DNA of 64,000 bases from Allobosea sp. CRIB-10 (GTDB lineage: Bacteria; Pseudomonadota; Alphaproteobacteria; Rhizobiales; Beijerinckiaceae), in contig NZ_FOKP01000013.1 of the NCBI RefSeq assembly GCF_900112185.1, positions 62,001-126,000 of the forward strand, read 5' to 3'. The notes below the pieces were generated by a model. The model did not search any database, had not been told where the DNA came from, and worked only from the letters and a program-made list of their open reading frames with translations. Each line of letters starts with the position of its first letter. Within the stretch, counting starts at the first letter, position 1. Both the position numbers and the translations under genes were made by a program. Positions 8,349 to 17,265 of this stretch are shown in pieces.

Positions 8349-9557
8349 ATGGAAACCGTTCTCACAACAAGACAAATTCCGGTCTGGCAGGATCGGCGCG
8401 CCGTCGCCCTCCTGATGGCGGCATCGCTCACCACCATGGCGAACGCGACGATCGCTCCGGCCCTGCCGGGGCTGGAGCGGCTCTTCGCCGGCGATCCCAA
8501 TGCCGCGCTGCTGACGCGGCTCCTGGTGCCGGCGCCCTCGCTCAGCGTCGCAATCTTCGCGCCGCTCGCCGGCATCGCAGCCGACCGGATCGGGCGGCGC
8601 AAGCTGCTGCTCTTCGGCGTGATCCTGTTCGTGCTGTCGGGATGCGCCGGATTGATCCTGCCCGACCTGCCGACGATCTTCGCCAGCCGGCTCGTATTGG
8701 GAGTGGCGGTCGCCCTGATCATGACGGCGCAGACCGCGCTGATCGGCGACTATTTCAGCGGCGACGACCGCAACGCCCTGACCGGCCTGCAGATCTCGGC
8801 GCGCAACCTCGGCGGCCTCGTCTTCATCTTGACCGCGGGTTGGGCCGCGACGCTGTCTCCACGCCTGCCCTTTGCGATCTACGGCCTCGCCGCCGCGTTC
8901 CTGCCGCTGATGTGGCTGGTCATCGTCGATCCGCCGAGGCTGTCACAGGTCGGTGGCGCGAAGCTGGCCCTCCCGAGCGAGGAACACCGCAACTGGCTGC
9001 TCGCCCTCGCCTTGCTGGTCCTGCTGCAGGGCGCGACCAACATGATCTTCTTCATCATGCCGACGCAGCTCTCCTTCTTCCTCGACGCGCGAGGCTATGA
9101 CAGCGCGATCATGACCGGCGCGGCGCTGGGCGTGCTGATGCTGTCGGGCGGCGGTTTCGCCCTGCTCTATCCGCGTTTCCAGCGCGCCGTCGGCTATGCC
9201 GGCATTTTCGCGCTGGGCTACGGCGCGATGGCACTGGGCTTTCTCATCCTGCTTCTCGCTTCGACCACCGCTGCGATCTTCGCCGCGGTCGCTGCGATCG
9301 GCGCCGGCTATGCCGTGGTCTCGCCTAGCTTCGTGGCGCTGGCCCTCAACCTTGCCCCGCCCCAGAAGCGCGGGCTGGCCGGCGGCATCCTCACCGCCTC
9401 GATCTTCATCGGCCAGTTCTGCTCGCCGCTGACCAGCACGCCCCTGATCGCAGGATACGGCTACGTCCCTCTCTTCGGCGGCACGGCTGCCCTGCTCGCC
9501 ATCATGACGATGATCGCCGTGCTGGCGGGTGGCGCGAACCGTCTGCGCAAGCGATAG
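8349..9557 (+). CDS. MFS transporter, probable drug/metabolite exporter
   Basis: A 402-residue inner-membrane protein with about twelve hydrophobic segments. The helix 2-3 loop [16 protein letters not shown] is the MFS signature, and the second half has a matching two-fold pattern. AGAGGAA precedes the ATG. Lying downstream of a MerR-type promoter and divergent from its regulator, it is probably induced by a toxic or redox-active compound that it exports; this is inferred from context. The early half ([16 protein letters not shown]) resembles drug:H+ antiporters. Confidence 0.85.
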   Translation: METVLTTRQIPVWQDRRAVALLMAASLTTMANATIAPALPGLERLFAGDPNAALLTRLLVPAPSLSVAIFAPLAGIAADRIGRRKLLLFGVILFVLSGCAGLILPDLPTIFASRLVLGVAVALIMTAQTALIGDYFSGDDRNALTGLQISARNLGGLVFILTAGWAATLSPRLPFAIYGLAAAFLPLMWLVIVDPPRLSQVGGAKLALPSEEHRNWLLALALLVLLQGATNMIFFIMPTQLSFFLDARGYDSAIMTGAALGVLMLSGGGFALLYPRFQRAVGYAGIFALGYGAMALGFLILLLASTTAAIFAAVAAIGAGYAVVSPSFVALALNLAPPQKRGLAGGILTASIFIGQFCSPLTSTPLIAGYGYVPLFGGTAALLAIMTMIAVLAGGANRLRKR

Positions 9558-9608
9558 TGCGGCGATATGGAACGCAGCCTCGCGCCCGCTTTCCTCTATT
9601 CACCGGTA

Positions 9609-9624
9609 CGAGTCGGCCGACTCG
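9609..9624. promoter_or_regulatory. Perfect 16-bp palindrome upstream of nhaA
   Basis: CGAGTCGGCCGACTCG is a perfect inverted repeat without spacer in the 163-base gap between the MFS gene and nhaA. It could be an operator site. No regulator gene is adjacent to it, and a palindrome of this length may occur by chance in GC-rich DNA. Confidence 0.3.
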
Positions 9625-9720
9625 CCGCCCTGCGGCGCAACCGCCGGCTGCAATGAAACCGACATCGGACTGTCGCAGCACGCCTGCGATATCCAACGAC
9701 AAGAAGAGGGGGATACCGGC

Positions 9721-10980
<1,260 letters not shown>

Positions 10981-11068
10981 GAAGCTCCCTGCTGATCACA
11001 AGATCGTCGCAGCTGCGGCGGAACCATGGCAGGCGAAGCGCGTTGCCTCCCCAGCGGTGGAGGCGGCA

Positions 11069-11128
11069 ATGGGCTTCAGTCTTCTGGAAATCTCGATCGT
11101 GATGGCCTGCATCTCGCTGCTAGGCTAA
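11069..11128 (+). CDS. 19-residue micro-ORF with prepilin-like N-terminus
   Basis: A 20-codon frame encodes MGFSLLEISIVMACISLLG. This has the form of a type IV prepilin cleavage region: Gly before Phe at +1, Glu at +5 of the mature part, then a hydrophobic run. GGAGG lies 5 bases upstream of the ATG. It ends at TAA and no pilin body follows in any frame. It may be the remnant of a pseudopilin gene or a small membrane peptide. No other pilus gene is nearby. Confidence 0.35.
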   Translation: MGFSLLEISIVMACISLLG

Positions 11129-11173
11129 CTGATCGCCGACAGAGTGGCATGATCGAACCGACGGCAGGCGAGG

Positions 11174-11833
11174 TCAGTCCGCCTGCACCAGCCGCCGCAG
11201 CCGCTCGCGGCCGGCTGCCCTGATGTGATCGCGGGCGGCGGCTTCCGCCCTGGCGGGATCGCGAGCTTCCACCGCAGAAACGATGGCGTCGTGCTCGGCA
11301 TGCGCCTGCGCCGCCCGCCCCGCATCGAGCAAGGTCGAAGCGCCGAGCAAGGCGCGCGCATCGCGCAATGCATTGAGGGCCTTCAGCAGATAGCGGTTAT
11401 GCGCCGCGCCGTAGAGCGCCGAATGGAAGCGCTCATTGTGGCGGGCGAGTTCCTGTCGACGGGTCAACAATCCAGCCTCGATCGCGTGCAGGTCGCGCAG
11501 CAGCGCGACTTCGCCCTCGGAAGCGTGGCGCGCGGCGAAGCTGGCGACTGTCCCCTCCAGCACCTCGCGCATCGCATAGAGCTCCGACACCGCCTGATGA
11601 TCGAGCGTCATGACGACGAGCGTGCGCGAATCGCGGGTGAAGAAGCCCTCGGCCTCGAGCCGGCGCACCGCTTCGCGCAAGGGCGTGCGGCTCATCTCGA
11701 GGCGTGCGGCGAGATCCTCCTCGCGCAGGCGCATGCCGGGCCTGAGCTCACCGGCATCGATCGCCTCGCGCAGGCGGGTATAAGCCTGGCCCGCAAGCGA
11801 GCGCGCCGGCTGGACATCCGCAAACACCGTCAA
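11174..11833 (-). CDS. GntR-family regulator, FCD domain
   Basis: The 219-residue protein has an N-terminal GntR winged helix (LREAIDAGELRPGMRLREEDLAARLEMSRTPLREAVRRLEAEGF) and a C-terminal FCD ligand domain whose helical core includes HNERFHSALYGAAHNRYL and AEHDAIVSAVEARD, supplying metal-binding histidines. The start is TTG at 11833 (GGAGAG upstream) or GTG at 11827. It diverges from a tricarboxylate-transporter binding protein and a dehydrogenase, and probably represses them in response to their carboxylate substrate (inference). Confidence 0.87.
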   Translation of the reverse strand: MTVFADVQPARSLAGQAYTRLREAIDAGELRPGMRLREEDLAARLEMSRTPLREAVRRLEAEGFFTRDSRTLVVMTLDHQAVSELYAMREVLEGTVASFAARHASEGEVALLRDLHAIEAGLLTRRQELARHNERFHSALYGAAHNRYLLKALNALRDARALLGASTLLDAGRAAQAHAEHDAIVSAVEARDPARAEAAARDHIRAAGRERLRRLVQAD

Positions 11834-11915
11834 GCTGCGCCCTCTCCTACGTCCCGAGCCCGGCTGCGGTGATCGCCCGCCCTCGCGCCGAAATCAACGC
11901 TTGCCTCCGCTGCTT

Positions 11916-11945
11916 CATTTCAGCATACTTTGGTATACTGAAATG
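11916..11945. promoter_or_regulatory. 30-bp inverted repeat, candidate GntR operator
   Basis: Arms CATTTCAGCATAC (11916-11928) and GTATACTGAAATG (11933-11945) match in 12 of 13 positions around a TTTG centre. It lies between the divergent GntR and uptake-protein genes. The right arm contains the ATG at 11943, one of two possible starts of the downstream gene, so a bound regulator would block expression. Confidence 0.65.
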
Positions 11946-11966
11946 AAAACAGCCTGGGAGGTCGCC

Positions 11967-12941
11967 TTGTCACGCCGGATCACGAAGCTCCTGCTCGCAG
12001 CGGTGCTCGCCGCCACATCGGTCATCGCCGCCAAGGCGCAGGACTGGCCGAGCAAGCCGATCACCATGGTCGTGCCCTATGCCGCCGGTGGCGGCACCGA
12101 CGTGATCGCGCGGGCGGTGGCCCAGAAGCTGCAAGATCGGCTCGGGGTCGGTGTCGTCGTCGAGAACCGCGCCGGAGCTGGCGGCAATCTCGGCACCACC
12201 GCGGCGGCGCAGGCCCCGGCCGACGGCTATACCGTGCTGATCAGCAATATCGGCCCGATGGCGGTCAATCCGAGCCTGTTCAAGAACCTGAAGCACGATC
12301 CGGCCGAGGTGCTGGAGCCAGTGACGCTGATCGCCAAGGCGCCGCTGCTCCTGCTGGTTCACTCGTCGGTCAGGGCAACTTCAGTCGCGGAGCTGATCGC
12401 GCTGGCCAAGGCGCAGCCGGACGGGCTGACCTATGGCACGGCCGGGCACGGCTCGGCCAACCACATCGCGACCGCTCTGTTCGAGCTGATGGCAGGCGTC
12501 AGGCTGAAGCACGCGCCGTATCGCGGCGCCGGCCCGGCGCTGAACGACCTCATCGGCGGCCACATTCCGATGATGTTCGCGACGCTGCCCTCGGCGATCG
12601 GCCATGTGAATGGCGGCAGCCTCAAGGCGCTCGCCGTCACCACCGCCGAGCGGGCGCCCGCCTTGCCGCAGGTGCCGACGCTCGCGGAGGCCGGCGTGCC
12701 CGGCTACGAGGCCAGCGGCTGGTACGGCGTCTTCGTGCGCAAGGGCACGGCGCAGGCGATCATCGACAAGCTGCGCAGCGAGGTCGCGACCATCATCAAC
12801 CTGCCGGAGGTGCGCCGGAACCTGGAGCTGGAAGGCGCCCAGCCGATCGGCAACACCCCGGCCGCGTTCGCCGCTTTCGTCAAGGCCGAGCGCGAGAAGT
12901 GGTCGAAGGTCGTCGCCGACGCCGACATCAAAATCGAGTGA
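11967..12941 (+). CDS. Tripartite tricarboxylate transporter substrate-binding protein (Bug family)
   Basis: A periplasmic solute-binding protein of the Bug/TctC family, feeding a carboxylate to a TctAB-type permease (not in the window). It has a signal peptide (ITKLLLAAVLAATSVIAAKA), then the family start DWPSKPITMVVPYAAGGGTDVIARAVA and VVENRAGAGGNLGT. I prefer the TTG at 11967, which has GGGAGG 7 bases upstream and gives 324 residues; the ATG at 11943 sits inside the operator-like palindrome and has no ribosome site. It is followed by a dehydrogenase gene in apparent operon. Confidence 0.88.
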   Translation: MSRRITKLLLAAVLAATSVIAAKAQDWPSKPITMVVPYAAGGGTDVIARAVAQKLQDRLGVGVVVENRAGAGGNLGTTAAAQAPADGYTVLISNIGPMAVNPSLFKNLKHDPAEVLEPVTLIAKAPLLLLVHSSVRATSVAELIALAKAQPDGLTYGTAGHGSANHIATALFELMAGVRLKHAPYRGAGPALNDLIGGHIPMMFATLPSAIGHVNGGSLKALAVTTAERAPALPQVPTLAEAGVPGYEASGWYGVFVRKGTAQAIIDKLRSEVATIINLPEVRRNLELEGAQPIGNTPAAFAAFVKAEREKWSKVVADADIKIE

Positions 12942-12990
12942 CGATCCGCTCTGCTGCGCAATTTCCCCTTCCATCAGGACGAGGCCGACC

Positions 12991-14094
12991 ATGACCGACG
13001 CGACATCCCCTGCCCTGCGCCTGCTCGTCCTCGAAGGCGACGGCATCGGCCCCGAGATCGCGGCGGCGACATGCAAGGTGCTCGACGCGGCGAGCGAGCT
13101 TTTCGGGTTCCAGATCGCCTATCAACGGGCCGAGATCGGCTTTTCAGCGCTGAAGAACCAGGGCACGACCTTTCCCGAGACCGTATTGGAGGCGGCGAGA
13201 CGGAGCGATGGTGTCATTCTCGGCCCGGTCTCGCATAACGATTACCCGCCGGCCGAGAAGGGCGGGCTGAACCCGTCCGGGCAGTTGCGCAAGCGGCTCG
13301 ATCTCTACGCCAATATCCGCCCGGCGCGCTCGCGCGAGGGTTTCGCGCCACGCTGCGGCAGGCCGCTCGACCTCGTCATGGTGCGCGAGAACACCGAAGG
13401 CTTCTATTCCGACCGCTCGATGCATCTCGGCCCCGGCGAGATCATGCCGACGCCCGATCTCGCCATGTCGTTCCGCAAGGTGACGCGACAGGCCTCGCTG
13501 CGCATCGCCGAGAGCGCCTTCGCGCTGGCCCGCCAGCGCCGGCGCAAGGTCACGGCCGTGCACAAGGCCAATGTCCTGCGCATCTCCGACGGGCTCTTCC
13601 TGGAATGCGTGCGGGCCGTGGCCGAGCGTTATCCCGACGTCGAATACGAGGAGAAGATCATCGATGCGATGGCGGCGCTGCTGGTGCGCGACGCCAGCGT
13701 CTTCGACGTGATCGTCACCACAAACATGTTTGGCGACATCCTCTCCGACCAGGCATCGGAGATCTCCGGCAGCCTCGGCCTCGCCGCCTCGCTCAATGCC
13801 GGCGAGAACCATGCCGTGGCGCAAGCCCAGCATGGCTCGGCACCGGACATCGCCGGGCGCGACCTCGCCAACCCGGCCTCGCTGATCGGCTCGGCCGCTA
13901 TGCTGCTCGCCTGGCTCGGCGAACGGCGGCAGGCCCCTGTCCTGCTCCAGGCCGCGCAGGCGATCGAGCAAGCGATCGACCTGACGATCAAGGCGCCCGA
14001 GCTGCGCACGCGCGATCTCGGCGGCCCACTCGGTACGCGCGCCTTCGCAAGCTGCGTTGCCGCCAATCTCGCCGAGGCGACGAAGGCTGCCTGA
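12991..14094 (+). CDS. Isocitrate/isopropylmalate-family dehydrogenase
   Basis: An NAD(P)-dependent beta-decarboxylating dehydrogenase of the ICD/LeuB superfamily, 367 residues. Visible hallmarks are LEGDGIGPEI at the N-terminus, the substrate-binding NPSGQLRKRLDLYANIRP, VRENTEGFYSDRS, the catalytic Lys in VTAVHKANVLRISDGLF, and the metal-binding TNMFGDILSDQASEI. Because it follows a tricarboxylate uptake protein it probably oxidises a hydroxy-dicarboxylate such as a malate or tartrate derivative rather than serving leucine synthesis; that is inference. A LeuB assignment would need leuCD, which are absent here. Confidence 0.9.
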   Translation: MTDATSPALRLLVLEGDGIGPEIAAATCKVLDAASELFGFQIAYQRAEIGFSALKNQGTTFPETVLEAARRSDGVILGPVSHNDYPPAEKGGLNPSGQLRKRLDLYANIRPARSREGFAPRCGRPLDLVMVRENTEGFYSDRSMHLGPGEIMPTPDLAMSFRKVTRQASLRIAESAFALARQRRRKVTAVHKANVLRISDGLFLECVRAVAERYPDVEYEEKIIDAMAALLVRDASVFDVIVTTNMFGDILSDQASEISGSLGLAASLNAGENHAVAQAQHGSAPDIAGRDLANPASLIGSAAMLLAWLGERRQAPVLLQAAQAIEQAIDLTIKAPELRTRDLGGPLGTRAFASCVAANLAEATKAA

Positions 14095-14207
14095 TTCAGG
14101 CGCAACTGCCCGTCCCGCGGAGATTATGACGGCAGCGGGAACGCCGTCAGGGCTGGCGCATTGACAGGGTGTGCTCCCCCGGTCCGGGGCGCGGCTGGAG
14201 CCTTGCG

Positions 14208-14492
14208 ATGTCGACTGCCGATCATTCCGTCACCTCGATCAAGCGCCTTGCCTGCGACCTCCAGCAATGGCCCTCCTCCCTGACCGCGAAGGCACTCGCG
14301 CGGACGGCGAAACGTGCAACAGCATCAGCCGAAGAACTCGCCCCCCACTTCAAACGAGTCCATGCCGCTGCCACCGAACTGCTGAGGCCTGGGACCAGGC
14401 CGGATACCGCCTATGCCGAATTGCGGCAGGCTGTGGCGATCCTCGACAGCGTCGTGACGGCTAGGCGAAAGGCAAAGACCAGGCTGCAATAG
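14208..14492 (+). CDS. Hypothetical small protein
   Basis: A 94-residue frame from the ATG at 14208 (MSTADHSVTSIKRLACDLQQW...). The product is basic and probably all-helical. I recognise no family. Codon use is less GC3-biased than in neighbours. It ends in TAG before the terminator shared with the opposing L,D-transpeptidase gene. It may be real, but nothing beyond the open frame supports it. Confidence 0.4.
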   Translation: MSTADHSVTSIKRLACDLQQWPSSLTAKALARTAKRATASAEELAPHFKRVHAAATELLRPGTRPDTAYAELRQAVAILDSVVTARRKAKTRLQ

Positions 14493-14506
14493 CCTGCCGT
14501 ACAAAC

Positions 14507-14534
14507 AAAAAAGCCCCCGGCAGAAGCCGGGAGC
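14507..14534 (-). terminator. Rho-independent terminator of L,D-transpeptidase gene
   Basis: On the minus strand CCCGGC-TTCT-GCCGGG forms a GC-rich hairpin, extended by a GC pair on each side, followed by TTTTTT. It lies about 35 bases beyond the stop of the gene at 14568. Confidence 0.85.
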
Positions 14535-14567
14535 TCAAACTCCAAAAAGCTGAATCCCGGATCGGGA

Positions 14568-15809
14568 TCAGATGTCCTGATCACCCTGCAGAGCGGCAAC
14601 CGCCGCCGGGCCGAGGCCGTCCTTGTTGTAGATGTCGTCGCGGAACTGAACGCCGCCATCGGGCGTCGCCCAGGCGGTGATGTAGACCCAGTAGCACGGC
14701 ACCGGATTGGCGATGCGGGCGTTGACGCGCTCGCCCGAGGCGATGGTCTCGTCGATCTTGGCGCGATCCCAGCCGGGCGTCTCCTTGAGCAGGAAGGCGA
14801 TGTAGTCGCGCACATTCTGGACACGGATGCAGCCCGAGGAGACGAAGCGGTAATCGTCGCCGAAGATCCCCTTGGACGGCGTGTCGTGCATGTAGACGCC
14901 GTGCGGGCTGGGAATATTGATGCGCACGAAGCCGAGCGAGTTGAACTCACCGCCCGGATCCTGGCGGAAGGTGTAGCGGGTCGCCTCGTCAGAATTCCAG
15001 TTGACCCGCTCGGGCGCGATCTCGCCGCTCGGCCCGATGATGCGGATCTTGTTCTCGGTGAGATAGCCCGGCTCCTTGCGCATCTTCGGGATCAGATCCT
15101 TGCGGATGATCGAAGCGGGAACCGTCCAGGTCGGGTTGAAATTGACCTCGGGAATCTTCGTCTGCAGCAGCGGCGACTGGCGGTCGATCTTGCCGACGCC
15201 GGCAGCGTGGCGGGTCGCGACATGGCCGTTCTCGACCGTCTCGATCGCAGCCGCCGGGATGTTGGCCACGACATAGCGGTTGCCGAGATTGCCCGACCAG
15301 GTGCGCAGGCGCACGATATTGGTCTCGAGCTGGCGGATGCGCCGATCGACCGGCACGTTGAGGGCAGCCAGCGTCGCGCGGTTGATGCTGCCGGTGGTCG
15401 ACAGGCCCATGCGCGACTGGAAGCGGCGCACGCCGCCCTCGACATAGGAATCATAGATGTTGCTGTCGCCAGCGGACGCATCGAGATCGCCGGTGATGAT
15501 CAGCCGCTGGCGCAACGCCACGACACTCGCGCCACGCGAGCCGACCGAGAGCCGCTCGCTGACCTGCAGGCTCGGCCAGCCGCCGCGCGCGGCGAGTTCC
15601 CGATACGTCTCGACGGCCTGCTCGGTCGCGGCCAGAGCAGCCGGCGACAACATCGGCGTCGAGGAGCGCTGCACGGCATTGCGCGAACCGGCGTCATAGC
15701 TCTGGCGCCACTCGGCCTGCTGGGCGAAAGCCGGCAGGCTCGCGCCGGCGGCAGCAGTCGAGAGCAGGGCCAGAACCGTCTCGCGGCGGGTCAGGCGGAT
15801 ATTCGGCAT
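14568..15809 (-). CDS. L,D-transpeptidase (YkuD/YcbB-like)
   Basis: A periplasmic peptidoglycan enzyme forming 3-3 crosslinks or attaching proteins to meso-DAP. The 413-residue protein has a twin-arginine-like signal (LTRRETVLALLSTAAAGAS...AFAQ), a peptidoglycan-binding domain around residues 85-150, and a YkuD domain around 178-345. The catalytic motif is HDTPSKGIFGDDYRFVSSGCIRV with Cys 327. It diverges by about 290 bases from nothing else upstream but an LdtR-like regulator on the same strand. In 'Ca. Liberibacter asiaticus' LdtR controls LdtP, the likely equivalent. Confidence 0.93.
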   Translation of the reverse strand: MPNIRLTRRETVLALLSTAAAGASLPAFAQQAEWRQSYDAGSRNAVQRSSTPMLSPAALAATEQAVETYRELAARGGWPSLQVSERLSVGSRGASVVALRQRLIITGDLDASAGDSNIYDSYVEGGVRRFQSRMGLSTTGSINRATLAALNVPVDRRIRQLETNIVRLRTWSGNLGNRYVVANIPAAAIETVENGHVATRHAAGVGKIDRQSPLLQTKIPEVNFNPTWTVPASIIRKDLIPKMRKEPGYLTENKIRIIGPSGEIAPERVNWNSDEATRYTFRQDPGGEFNSLGFVRINIPSPHGVYMHDTPSKGIFGDDYRFVSSGCIRVQNVRDYIAFLLKETPGWDRAKIDETIASGERVNARIANPVPCYWVYITAWATPDGGVQFRDDIYNKDGLGPAAVAALQGDQDI

Positions 15810-16096
15810 CGATCGTTACCCCTTGGACTTCGCATATCATCGGAGCGGGATGCGACCCGCCCCTTCGGCCTGGCATAAGCCACGGCCGGTCGCTGGGGAC
15901 GATCCCTTACCACAGTTAACAGCTCATGATGAGCGCGGCATTTTTGAGGCGGCGATGCGTCGCGCTCACGCGGGTTTGATCGCCGTAGCGAAAGGCAAAT
16001 CACTGTGGCTGGAAAGAAACAGGCGCACGCGCCCCAGCCGGGTGGCCGGAGCGCGTTGCGGGACATCCTATCGAACGGGGCTGGGCGCCCCGCTTC
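15810..16096. other. Intergenic, L,D-transpeptidase upstream region
   Basis: This 287-base stretch between the L,D-transpeptidase gene and ldtR carries the promoter of the former. I see no gene and no copy of the palindrome found upstream of ldtR. ACAGTTAACAG around 15907 is AT-rich against its surroundings, but no promoter can be assigned firmly. Confidence 0.4.
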
Positions 16097-16609
16097 TCAG
16101 AGCTTGTAGCGGATCTGGTCGGTCCAGAAGCGCTCGAGGCGCAGCAGGGCGTTGTTCATCCGCTCGAAATCGTCGGCCGCGATGCCGCCGATCTGCTCGA
16201 CCGTGCGGACATGCTTGTCGTAGACGCCCTTGACGATGTTGTGGACCTCACGGCCCTTGTCGGTCAGGCTGATGCGCACCGAGCGGCGGTCGATCCGCGA
16301 GCGGGCATGGTGCAGGAAGCCGAGCTCGACCAGCTTCTTGACGTTGTAGGAGACGTTCGAGCCGAGATAGTAGCCGCGGGTGCGCAGCTCGCTGGCCGAG
16401 AGCTCGGCGTCGCCGATGTTGTAGAGGAGCAGCGCCTGCACGCTGTTGACGTCGTCGCGGTTGCGGCGCTCGAACTCGTCCTTGATCACGTCGAGCAGCC
16501 GGCGATGCAGCCGCTCGACCAAGGTGAGGGACTCAAGGTAAAGCGGCTTCACCTTGAGCTCAACACCTTCGGACGCAGCCGGCTCCACAGTCTTTACATT
16601 GCTCTTCAT
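16097..16609 (-). CDS. ldtR: MarR-family regulator LdtR
   Basis: A 170-residue winged-helix regulator. Its core reads ESLTLVERLHRRLLDVIKDEFERRNRDDVNSVQALLLYNIG, then the recognition region ELRTRGYYLGSNVSYNVKKLVELGFLHHARSRIDRRSVRISLTDKGREV. This matches LdtR of Rhizobiales and 'Ca. Liberibacter', which activates an L,D-transpeptidase gene and supports osmotic tolerance. The ATG at 16609 follows GGCGGGATATTACC; upstream frame lacks homology. The next gene on the strand is the L,D-transpeptidase. Confidence 0.85.
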   Translation of the reverse strand: MKSNVKTVEPAASEGVELKVKPLYLESLTLVERLHRRLLDVIKDEFERRNRDDVNSVQALLLYNIGDAELSASELRTRGYYLGSNVSYNVKKLVELGFLHHARSRIDRRSVRISLTDKGREVHNIVKGVYDKHVRTVEQIGGIAADDFERMNNALLRLERFWTDQIRYKL

Positions 16610-16719
16610 GGTAATATCCCGCCTGTTGATTACCGGCCAGGATTTGTCTCCCGGTCCGCTTCTGAGAGACACCATAGGCGGGGCGGATGAAAACGAGTTT
16701 AAATATCAGGATGAATCAG

Positions 16720-16743
16720 GGATTTACCCATTTGGGTGAATCC
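16720..16743. promoter_or_regulatory. 24-bp palindrome upstream of ldtR
   Basis: GGATTTACCCA and TGGGTGAATCC form an almost perfect inverted repeat around TT, in an AT-rich stretch 110 bases upstream of ldtR. It is a good candidate for an autoregulatory LdtR site or another regulator's operator. The distance to the start leaves room for a promoter between. Confidence 0.55.
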
Positions 16744-16817
16744 AAAATGAACCGCAAATCCCTTAAGCTAAAGCGATTCTTACCACAGCCCAGCGTATTC
16801 GACGCAGGAGCGCCGCC

Positions 16818-17264
16818 TCAGGATTCCTGGTTTTCGGCCGCCCAGGTGGCGAGGAAATAGGCCAGCATCAGCGCGACATAGGTGCCGATCAAAGCCGGCG
16901 AGAGCGTCAGCCAGCGCGGGAAGAAGAAGCCGAGCAACAACTGGCTGACGGCGGCGAGCAGCCAGAGCACGCCGCCCCAGGTCGCGGTCAGCCAGAGGCC
17001 GACGCCGGCGACGAGATCGAAGACGGCGAAATAGACGGTGATCGCCTGAAAGGTCAGCGGGCGCGTCTCGAAGGCGGGGCCGGGCTCGAAGACCAGCCCG
17101 AGGCCGAGGATCGTCGCCCAGTGCATCAGCCCCTTGCCGATCCAGACCACGGAGAGCAGACGCAGCAGCCAGACCAGGATCAGCCGCCAGCGTATGCCGC
17201 GCTTTTTCGCTTCGCCCGCCTGCGCCGGGCCGCGCAAAACCTCGCCATCGCGCAGCACCGCCAT
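16818..17264 (-). CDS. DUF6163-like membrane protein
   Basis: A 148-residue inner-membrane protein with four hydrophobic segments (VWLLRLLSVVWIGKGLMHW, TFQAITVYFAVFDLVAGVGL, GGVLWLLAAVSQLLLGFF, LSPALIGTYVALMLAYFLATW). I associate it with the DUF6163 family of Hyphomicrobiales; function unknown. The ATG at 17264 follows the stop of the upstream 3-hydroxyisobutyryl-CoA hydrolase gene by one base, so the two are co-transcribed. Confidence 0.75.
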   Translation of the reverse strand: MAVLRDGEVLRGPAQAGEAKKRGIRWRLILVWLLRLLSVVWIGKGLMHWATILGLGLVFEPGPAFETRPLTFQAITVYFAVFDLVAGVGLWLTATWGGVLWLLAAVSQLLLGFFFPRWLTLSPALIGTYVALMLAYFLATWAAENQES

Positions 17265-17265
17265 C

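Noticed and set aside
12991..14094. LeuB of leucine biosynthesis
   Set aside because: The gene lies in a uptake-protein operon without leuCD, and the ENTEGFYSDRS region fits catabolic tartrate/malate-type members as well; I kept the general family name.
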